Shown here one piece after another: positions 52,793 through 59,242 of a DNA stretch of 59,242 nt; position 1 is the stretch's first letter; each line of letters begins with the position of its first letter. Made by a program: the position numbers and the translations under genes. A model generated the notes under the pieces. That model worked only from the letters and a program-made list of their open reading frames with translations. It did not search any database and had not been told where the DNA came from. The stretch comes from Bacteroidia bacterium (GTDB lineage Bacteria; Bacteroidota; Bacteroidia; B-17B0; Aurantibacillaceae), in the NCBI GenBank assembly GCA_020846335.1, contig JADLED010000220.1:1-59242 (forward strand), given 5' to 3'.

Positions 52793-55456
52793 ATGAGATT
52801 TTTATTTAGCGCTGCTTTTTTATTATTTACCGGCTTTGTTTTTTCACAAACAAAAGGTTCTTACAAAGATTATTTTATGGAGGGTTCTTACCTCTATTTG
52901 GAAAATAACCCGGAAAAGGCCACAGAAAACTTTGAAAAAGCCTATAAAATAGACTCTTCATCGGCCAACATTAATTATTTGCTTGGCTTGTGCTACGTGC
53001 AATCGGCCCTCCAAAAATCAAAAGCCGAATACTATCTGGCCAAAGCAGTTAAAAACGTTTCTCAAAAATACCGCATTGACGAGCCTCTTGAAAAAGCCTC
53101 CGCTCCTTTGGCACATTTCTTTTACGGACAGGCCTTGCACATCAATTATAAATTTGATGAAGCCATTGCCCAGTATGAGATTTTCAGGAAAATGGTTAAT
53201 CCTAAAGACAAGGAATACATTCAAATGATTAACCGCAACGTTGAGATTGCCAACTTTGCAAAGGAAATGGTAGCCAAACCACTCAATGTTCAAATTACCA
53301 ATTTGGGTGACAGCGTTAACAGCGAGTGGCCCGATTTTAGCCCGGTACTGAGTGCTGATGAAAGAACCCTGATTTATACCACACGCCGCCCTAATTCTAC
53401 TGGTGGATTAAAAACCGAAGACGGTCAGTATTTTGAAGACATTGTGGTTTCGTATAAAGACGATAATGAAAAATGGTCGAAACCGGTTGCTTTGAGCTAC
53501 AATGTAAACACCATTGCACACGAAGCATCAATAAATTTAACACCCGACGGGCAAACACTGATTGTTTACAAAAGTGATCCAAACAGCAAAAACCCTGACG
53601 GCGATGGAAATATTTATTACACCACTTTTGACGGCAAAGACTGGAGCAACTTAAAGGAATTTGGCTCTAATGTAAACACCGAATATCAGGAGTCACACGC
53701 CTGCTTGAGCGCCGATGGCAATGTGCTTTTCTTTGCCTCTGAAAGAACCGGTGGCTATGGTGGAAAAGATATTTACCGCTGTATTAAACTGCCTAACGGC
53801 AAATGGAGTAAGGCCCTTAACATGGGTTCTACAATTAATACAGAGTATGACGAAGACGGATCGTTTATTCACCCCGATGGTCAAACCTTCTTCTTTGCAT
53901 CCAACGGACACAAGTCCATGGGTGGCTACGACATTATGTTTGCTTCTTTAAACGAAGACAACAAATTTGCCAATGTTACAAATATTGGTTACCCTATTAA
54001 CACTACCGATGATGACGTGTTTTACGTAATGTCTCCCGATGGTAAACGTGGCTACTTTTCATCGGCCAAAGTTGGCGGGTATGGCGAAAAAGACATCTAC
54101 AAAATTACCATTGCCGAAGCTAAAGAAAGTTTCCTTGCTTTGTTTAAGGGTCAATTAATTCCTGCTGAAGGCGAAAAGTTACCAGATAATATTACAATTG
54201 TTGTTACTGATAAAATTTCGAACGAAATTATTGGAACCTACCGCCCACGCATTACCAATGGCACTTTCTCTACGATTTTACCTCCAGGCAAGGAGTACAA
54301 TTTTTCTTACCAAACAGATGATGGCGAGGAGTTTTACAACGAAGATGTGTTTGTAAACAATGAGCAGGCCTATCAGGAAATTAAACGCGAGGTAAATCTG
54401 GAGCCTGTAAAACTGGGTAAAGTGCGTGTGAGACAAAAAACTATTATTCTGAATACGGTTGTTTTAAATAATGCCAAGCAGAAAAAAGCAATTCCGGGTG
54501 CAAAAATCACCATGGAAGAAGTTGGTGGCGACAAGAAGTTTTTTGATGCCGATAAAAATGGTAAATACGAGGGCATAGCGCTACAGGCTGATAAAAAATA
54601 CATGGTTTATGCCGAAGATGGCGGTAAAAAATCACCGGTAGCCGAAATTAGTACCATGGGTGTAAAATCGGCCAAAATCATTAATCAAATCTTGTACCTC
54701 GAAGGCAAATCAGTTATTTCCACCAAAGAAATTTTGCTTGACGTTGTGGTTAAGGCCTTTAAAACCAAAAAACCGGTACCTAACACTACAATTGTGTTAA
54801 CCGATGCTGATGGTACAAAAACAGAAGTCGTAACAGATTCTAAAGGCGTAATTAAAGGCATCGAATTATTCCCTGATACCAAATACGAATTATATGGTAT
54901 TAAGGATGGTCATGCCTCTGAAAAGGAAATATTTACTACCGGAAGCATAGCTGAAGCAAAACGCATTAGTAAAACACTTTACATCACTTACGATGAATCG
55001 GCTGTTGTTGGTATAAATGGTAATACATTCGGGAACGAAGAGTGTGGCGAACTGGGCACTTACCGCAAGTATTTTGCATACAACAAACGTGATGTGGAAG
55101 CTGATGTGGCTTGTTGGGATCGCTTTATTAATCAGATAGTGGAAGTGGCGCAGAAAGCACCAGCCAGCAGCGGTAAAAAGAAAAAGAAGAAAAGAGCCGG
55201 TGTAACCATTATCATCGAAGGCAGTGCATCAAGAGTGCCTCGCAGGGGCAAAGGCGGAAACAAGGGTCTTGCAGCCATGCGTGCCAATAACCTCGAGAAA
55301 AAACTCAGAGCCGCCCTTAAAGAAAAAGGTGTAAACATGGCTAAAATCCGCTTTGTTAAATCATCGGCAGTTAATGGTCCTAAATACAAAGGCGACTGGA
55401 ATCTGGGCCGTAAGAAGTACGAAAAATACCAATACGTTAAAGCCCGAGTTAAATAA
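52793..55456 (+). CDS. TPR / PD40-propeller envelope protein, PorE-like
   Basis: An 887-residue exported protein (signal MRFLFSAAFLLFTGFVFSQ, no lipobox). Residues about 25-130 are TPR repeats (YLENNPEKATENFEKAYKID). About 175-450 form a PD40/WD40-like propeller with repeated DGxxLxFAS strings (LSADGNVLFFASERTGGYGGKDIY, HPDGQTFFFASNG). Two or three carboxypeptidase-regulatory-like repeats follow (about 540-740). The end (about 780-887) resembles an OmpA-like domain (IEGSASRVP ... MRANNLEKKLRAALKEKG), but the peptidoglycan-binding motif is degenerate. The domain order is that of PorE, a T9SS envelope component, though a clean assignment would need comparison. A terminator follows. Confidence 0.8.
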   Translation: MRFLFSAAFLLFTGFVFSQTKGSYKDYFMEGSYLYLENNPEKATENFEKAYKIDSSSANINYLLGLCYVQSALQKSKAEYYLAKAVKNVSQKYRIDEPLEKASAPLAHFFYGQALHINYKFDEAIAQYEIFRKMVNPKDKEYIQMINRNVEIANFAKEMVAKPLNVQITNLGDSVNSEWPDFSPVLSADERTLIYTTRRPNSTGGLKTEDGQYFEDIVVSYKDDNEKWSKPVALSYNVNTIAHEASINLTPDGQTLIVYKSDPNSKNPDGDGNIYYTTFDGKDWSNLKEFGSNVNTEYQESHACLSADGNVLFFASERTGGYGGKDIYRCIKLPNGKWSKALNMGSTINTEYDEDGSFIHPDGQTFFFASNGHKSMGGYDIMFASLNEDNKFANVTNIGYPINTTDDDVFYVMSPDGKRGYFSSAKVGGYGEKDIYKITIAEAKESFLALFKGQLIPAEGEKLPDNITIVVTDKISNEIIGTYRPRITNGTFSTILPPGKEYNFSYQTDDGEEFYNEDVFVNNEQAYQEIKREVNLEPVKLGKVRVRQKTIILNTVVLNNAKQKKAIPGAKITMEEVGGDKKFFDADKNGKYEGIALQADKKYMVYAEDGGKKSPVAEISTMGVKSAKIINQILYLEGKSVISTKEILLDVVVKAFKTKKPVPNTTIVLTDADGTKTEVVTDSKGVIKGIELFPDTKYELYGIKDGHASEKEIFTTGSIAEAKRISKTLYITYDESAVVGINGNTFGNEECGELGTYRKYFAYNKRDVEADVACWDRFINQIVEVAQKAPASSGKKKKKKRAGVTIIIEGSASRVPRRGKGGNKGLAAMRANNLEKKLRAALKEKGVNMAKIRFVKSSAVNGPKYKGDWNLGRKKYEKYQYVKARVK

Positions 55457-55480
55457 CAAAACAAACTAACTAAATGATAG

Positions 55481-55512
55481 AAACCGCTGAATGTTCGGCG
55501 GTTTTTATTTTT
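55481..55512 (+). terminator. Rho-independent-type terminator after the TPR/PD40 gene
   Basis: AAACCGC (55481-55487) and GCGGTTT (55498-55504) form the stem, extended by a wobble pair and GAA/TTC, followed by TTTATTTTT. It lies 25 bases after the stop. Confidence 0.75.
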
Positions 55513-55528
55513 AGTACCTTTACAAACT

Positions 55529-56260
55529 ATGAACAATGCCGAGTGGTACGTAGATTGGTTTAATTCGCCTTATTATCATTTGCTGTATAATAACCGCGAC
55601 TATACCGAAGCCAATTTTTTTATCGACAATTTATGCAAACACTTAAACCTGAATTCACAGGCTACCATTTGGGATTTGGCTTGTGGCAAGGGCAGACATT
55701 CGATTGCACTTAACAAAAAAGGATACGATGTAACTGGTACCGACCTGGCAGACAACAGCATTAATGAAGCCCGAAAAGTAGAGAACGAACGGCTGCATTT
55801 TTATGTTCACGACATGCGCACGCCTTTTAAAGAAAATTACTTCGATGCCGTTTTTAATTTGTTTACCAGCATAGGTTATTTTAGCCATTTCGACGATAAT
55901 TTTAAGGTGTTTAAAAACGTGGCCGCCGCACTTACACCCGGTGGCGTTCTGGTAATCGACTTTTTTAATTTCGAAAAAGTTTTGGCTTCGTTAAAAAGTG
56001 ATTACACCGAGAAACGCGAGGAGATTGATTTTCTGATTAAAAAAACCGTTAAAAATAACAGCATTATTAAACGCATAGAATTTACTGCCGATAACAAAAA
56101 CTTTTATTTTGAAGAAAGTGTGTCGCTTCTAAAACAACAGGATTTTGAAGCCTTTGCAAAGGCAGCAAATTTGGAACTTGTTAACGCCTTTGGTAATTAT
56201 AAACTCGAAGCCTTTGATTTAAAAAACTCTGACCGACTAATTTTAATATTTAGAAAATAA
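55529..56260 (+). CDS. Class I SAM-dependent methyltransferase
   Basis: A 243-residue methyltransferase with the SAM-binding motif I WDLACGKGRHSIAL, motif II GTDLADNSI and motif IV FDAVFNLFTSIGYF. Substrate unknown. It is followed after 3 bases by a ZIP transporter gene and then by priA with overlap, so the three are probably one operon, although no functional link is apparent. Confidence 0.85.
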   Translation: MNNAEWYVDWFNSPYYHLLYNNRDYTEANFFIDNLCKHLNLNSQATIWDLACGKGRHSIALNKKGYDVTGTDLADNSINEARKVENERLHFYVHDMRTPFKENYFDAVFNLFTSIGYFSHFDDNFKVFKNVAAALTPGGVLVIDFFNFEKVLASLKSDYTEKREEIDFLIKKTVKNNSIIKRIEFTADNKNFYFEESVSLLKQQDFEAFAKAANLELVNAFGNYKLEAFDLKNSDRLILIFRK

Positions 56261-56263
56261 TTT

Positions 56264-56995
56264 GTGAATCCTGCCATTGCCATACTTTTATTAACTGCTC
56301 CAATTCTCGTAACAGGTTTTGTGTCTTACCACATTTCGGTGCAGGCCACACGCCTTCGTTTAATCCTCGCTTTCAGTGCCGCGTATCTGTTTGCCATTTC
56401 CATTATGCACATGTTGCCCGAAGCATTCGCACAGCAAAATGTGAAACAAACCGGACTTTTTATTGTGGTTGGATTTTGTATTCAGTTAATTATTGATACG
56501 TTTAGCACCGGCATTGAACATGGTCATGTGCACTTACACAGCAACGAATGCAAAAAACATTTGCCCTATGGCATTATTATTGGTTTGTTGCTTCACTCTT
56601 TTTTAGAAGGACTGCCCGTTTACAGCTTTGCCTTGAACAATGGTTCTCATGTAAATCATCAGTTGGTGTATGGCCTTATCATTCATAATTTCCCAATTAC
56701 CATCGCCTTTGTGTCCTTATTAAAAGAGCATCAAACCGGGCGCAGTAAAAGTTTAATGGTACTCACTGTGTTTTCGCTCATGGCTCCGTTGGGTTACTTT
56801 AGCAGTTACGTATTGCAATCATTTGGCCTTAATAATTACGAAGCGTATGGCCACATTGCCTACGCACTTGTTATCGGTATTTTTCTTCACATTTCAACCG
56901 CTATTCTTTTTGAATCGAGCGAACACCATAAATACAACATTGCCAAAGTAATAGTGATGGTATTTGGAATTATTATGGCTTATCTGATTAGTTAA
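56264..56995 (+). CDS. ZIP-family divalent metal transporter
   Basis: A 243-residue polytopic protein of the ZIP family, probably for zinc or iron uptake. Hallmarks are the histidine-rich loop EHGHVHLHSNE and the paired metal-site motifs HSFLEGLPV and HNFPI. The likely start is GTG 56264, 3 bases after the methyltransferase stop; no ATG fits. The stop codon overlaps the priA start (TAATG). Confidence 0.85.
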   Translation: MNPAIAILLLTAPILVTGFVSYHISVQATRLRLILAFSAAYLFAISIMHMLPEAFAQQNVKQTGLFIVVGFCIQLIIDTFSTGIEHGHVHLHSNECKKHLPYGIIIGLLLHSFLEGLPVYSFALNNGSHVNHQLVYGLIIHNFPITIAFVSLLKEHQTGRSKSLMVLTVFSLMAPLGYFSSYVLQSFGLNNYEAYGHIAYALVIGIFLHISTAILFESSEHHKYNIAKVIVMVFGIIMAYLIS

Positions 56996-59242
56996 TGCAA
57001 CGCGCTACCTATTTTGCCGATGTTATTGTTCCGCTAAGTGTGCCCAACAAATACACTTACAGAGTTCCCGTTGACATGAACGAAGAGGTAAAACCGGGCA
57101 AACGCGTATTGGTTCAGTTTGGCAAAACAAAAATTTACACCGGTATAGTTTACAAAATACACGAACAGGCACCAAAAGGTTACGAAGCAAAATACATCGA
57201 AGCAGTTTTGGATGACTTACCAATTGTAAACGAAACACAATTAAAGTTTTGGGATTGGATTGGATTTTATTACTGTGCCAATCCCGGCGAAGTAATGAAT
57301 GCCGCTTTGCCCTCGGGTTTAAAACTTAGCAGCACCTCGCACGTGCAACTAAACGCCGATTTTAATTTTGAAGAAACCGAACACACTTTTTTTACCGAAC
57401 GCGAACACATTGTAATAGACGCACTGCACGCCACACCCAACATTGAGCTGGAAAACATGGCACAAATACTTTCGGTAAAATCGGCGCAACCCATCATAAA
57501 CAATCTGCTCAAAAAAAACGCAGTAGTTATTTATGAAGATGTAAAAGATAAATACAAACCCAAACTGCAATCGTTTATTTGCCTTGCCGAAGCCTATAAA
57601 AGTGAAGCCATGTTAAGCGCACTGCTCAATCAATTAGAAAAAAAAGCCTTTAAACAGGCCGAAGCGCTTTTGTATTGTTTGCACTTACAAAAAAGCAATG
57701 CGCTGGCACAACACCAATGGGTGAAAAAAAACGAACTGCTCAAAAAATGCGAAACTTCTTCAATAAGTGCCTTAGTTAAAAAAGGAATTTTTATTGAACA
57801 ACATTTTGAAGTGGGACGTTTGCTGTTTGAAAAAGGCAAAAGCACAGCAAAAGGCCTGAGCTCGATGCAAAACGCGGCGCTCAATACCATTCGACAAAGC
57901 TTTGGTAATAACAAAACCGTTTTGTTGCAGGGCGTAACCGGAAGCGGCAAAACTGAAGTGTACATTAGTTTGATAAAAGATGCTCTGGAAAATAACCGAC
58001 AGGTGTTATACCTTATCCCTGAAATAGGACTCACCACACAACTCATCACCCGCCTTCGATCGGTATTTGGTGAAATTGTTGGTGTTTACCATTCGCGGTT
58101 TAGTGAAAATGAACGGGTGGAAATTTGGAACAATGTTTTGGGAGAGGTGAGAGTTGAGAGCGAGGAGTTGAGAGTTGAGAGTGCAGAGTTGGCGCGTCGG
58201 CATAGCTCAGCGCAGGGAGATGGGCCGGAAATTGAAAACAAAAAACACCGTTACAAAATAATACTGGGTGCGCGCTCAAGTTTGTTTTTGCCCTATGATA
58301 ATCTCGGATTAATAATTGTGGACGAAGAACACGATAGTTCGTTTAAACAACACGACCCTTCGCCACGTTACCATGCCCGCGACGCCGCGCTATACCTGGC
58401 TACCCTGCACAAAGCCAATGTTGTTTTAGGCAGTGCCACGCCATCGGTAGAAAGTTTTTACAATGCCTCGCAAAACAAATACCAATTGGTAAGCCTCGAC
58501 CAACAATTTGTAAGCAGTGGCGGCACACACATTGAGTTGTGCGACGTGAACCATTTCGAAAAAAGCAATCAGATGAAGGCCTCGCTTACGCCACCTTTGT
58601 TTGAAGGCATAGAGCAGGCGCTGGGTAAAAAAGAGCAGGTTATATTGTTTCAAAACCGTAGGGGCTTTGCGCCTTATACCGAATGTAAACAATGTGGCCA
58701 CGTGCCCCATTGTGTGCAATGCGACGTTTCGCTGATCTACCACAAACAGCAACAAAAATTAATTTGTCATTATTGCGGCTATTCCATTTCACCTCCTAAA
58801 ACCTGCAGCGCCTGTGGCAGCAATCAGTTGCACTATAAAGGCATGGGCACCGAAAAGGTGGAAGAAGAAATTGAAATACTTTTTCCGAACGCCAAAATTG
58901 CACGCATGGATTTAGACAGCACCCGCAGTAAATACGCCTATAAACAATTAATTGATGATTTTGAGGAAGGTGCCATCGACATTCTTATCGGCACACAAAT
59001 GGTTACCAAAGGTCTTGATTTTAATAACGTAGGTGTGGTGGGTGTTTTAAATGCCGACTCGGTATTAAATTTTCCGGATTTTCGGTCCTTCGAAAAAGCT
59101 TTCCAATTAATAACACAGGTTAAAGGCCGTGCCGGACGCAGTAACAAAATTGGCAAAGTGTTTATTCAAACGTCGCAACCCGAACACAAGGTGCTTTCTT
59201 ACATCACCGAAGGCAAAACGGCATTGTTTTTTGAGGAAACAC
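56995..59242 (+). CDS. priA: PriA primosomal helicase (partial, runs off the window)
   Basis: The first 749 codons of the replication-restart helicase PriA. The N-terminal DNA-binding domain (YFADVIVPLSVPNKYTYRV), Walker A GVTGSGKTEVY, DEEH box VDEEHDSSFK, the zinc-binding cysteines (CKQCGHVPHCVQC, CHYCG, CSACG) and helicase motifs V-VI (GTQMVTKGLDF, QVKGRAGRS) are all intact. Between GE (383-384) and the YKIILGARSS strand lies an insertion of about 35 residues (385-419) absent in E. coli PriA and partly coded by a GAGTTGAGA repeat. The frame is kept, so the protein may still be active. Start overlaps the ZIP stop by one base. The C-terminus lies outside the window. Confidence 0.94.
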   Translation, partial: MQRATYFADVIVPLSVPNKYTYRVPVDMNEEVKPGKRVLVQFGKTKIYTGIVYKIHEQAPKGYEAKYIEAVLDDLPIVNETQLKFWDWIGFYYCANPGEVMNAALPSGLKLSSTSHVQLNADFNFEETEHTFFTEREHIVIDALHATPNIELENMAQILSVKSAQPIINNLLKKNAVVIYEDVKDKYKPKLQSFICLAEAYKSEAMLSALLNQLEKKAFKQAEALLYCLHLQKSNALAQHQWVKKNELLKKCETSSISALVKKGIFIEQHFEVGRLLFEKGKSTAKGLSSMQNAALNTIRQSFGNNKTVLLQGVTGSGKTEVYISLIKDALENNRQVLYLIPEIGLTTQLITRLRSVFGEIVGVYHSRFSENERVEIWNNVLGEVRVESEELRVESAELARRHSSAQGDGPEIENKKHRYKIILGARSSLFLPYDNLGLIIVDEEHDSSFKQHDPSPRYHARDAALYLATLHKANVVLGSATPSVESFYNASQNKYQLVSLDQQFVSSGGTHIELCDVNHFEKSNQMKASLTPPLFEGIEQALGKKEQVILFQNRRGFAPYTECKQCGHVPHCVQCDVSLIYHKQQQKLICHYCGYSISPPKTCSACGSNQLHYKGMGTEKVEEEIEILFPNAKIARMDLDSTRSKYAYKQLIDDFEEGAIDILIGTQMVTKGLDFNNVGVVGVLNADSVLNFPDFRSFEKAFQLITQVKGRAGRSNKIGKVFIQTSQPEHKVLSYITEGKTALFFEET
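58147..58193. repeat. GAGTTGAGA-type repeat inserted in priA
   Basis: Plus-strand copies of GTGAGAGTTGAGAG, GAGGAGTTGAGAGTTGAGAG and GTGCAGAGTTGG. Similar in style to the repeat at 8071-8151. It encodes VRVESEELRVESAELA within the PriA insertion. Confidence 0.8.

Noticed and set aside
58147-58193. CRISPR-like array in priA
   Set aside because: Units are short, imperfect, contiguous and without spacers; it is a simple low-complexity repeat.

Overview
The window reads as a chromosomal segment of a member of the Bacteroidota. Supporting signs are a type IX secretion sorting-domain protein, a fused MurF-alanine racemase, a PASTA-tailed division transpeptidase, an extended MraY, a TPR/PD40 envelope protein and promoters of the Bacteroidota type (TTTG, 19-21 bases, TAnnTTTG). 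MurE carries the DNPR motif of meso-diaminopimelate-adding enzymes. I cannot fix the genus from sequence alone. I saw no rRNA, tRNA, CRISPR array, integrase or transposase.

Layout. Positions 1-9496 (minus strand) hold the division and cell wall cluster, read mraZ-rsmH-ftsL-ftsI-murE-mraY-murD-ftsW-murG, with four tandem decamers in front of mraZ that look like the MraZ operator. Positions 10006-20742 are mixed housekeeping genes: an apparently exported PLP enzyme paired with a Rid-family lipoprotein, an outer-membrane barrel, tdk with the murF-alr fusion, an M28 peptidase, nadD and a pabB-like gene. Positions 21221-36934 hold the standout feature, a two-gene Tc (ABC-type) toxin system. The first gene encodes a 2760-residue TcA-like pore subunit. 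The second encodes a 2473-residue fused TcB-TcC cocoon with an intact self-cleavage site followed by about 303 lysine-rich residues, the presumed payload, which I do not recognise. A 64-codon ORF lies just upstream.

From 36942 to 42714 come an MmcQ/YjbR protein, peptidase T, a DUF1016 nuclease-like protein, an ABC exporter pair and clpX. Positions 42762-49521 are an iron-sulfur assembly (suf) cluster on the minus strand, read sufA-type gene, sufB, an ORF6N gene, sufC, sufD, sufS, sufE and a SufT-like gene. It has a well-formed promoter, a palindrome at the predicted transcription start, and two equal-length hairpin-rich repeats inside it. The rest holds a T9SS cargo protein, prfC, a PorE-like TPR/PD40 protein, a methyltransferase, a ZIP transporter and priA, which runs off the end and carries a 35-residue insertion made partly of a short GAGTTGA-type repeat.

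How it fits together. The mra/mur/fts genes, the murF-alr fusion and pepT belong to wall synthesis and peptide turnover; the suf genes supply Fe-S clusters. The Tc pair is self-contained: TcA should form the binding and injection pore, TcB-TcC should encapsulate and release the C-terminal toxin. No dedicated export or lysis genes lie beside it.
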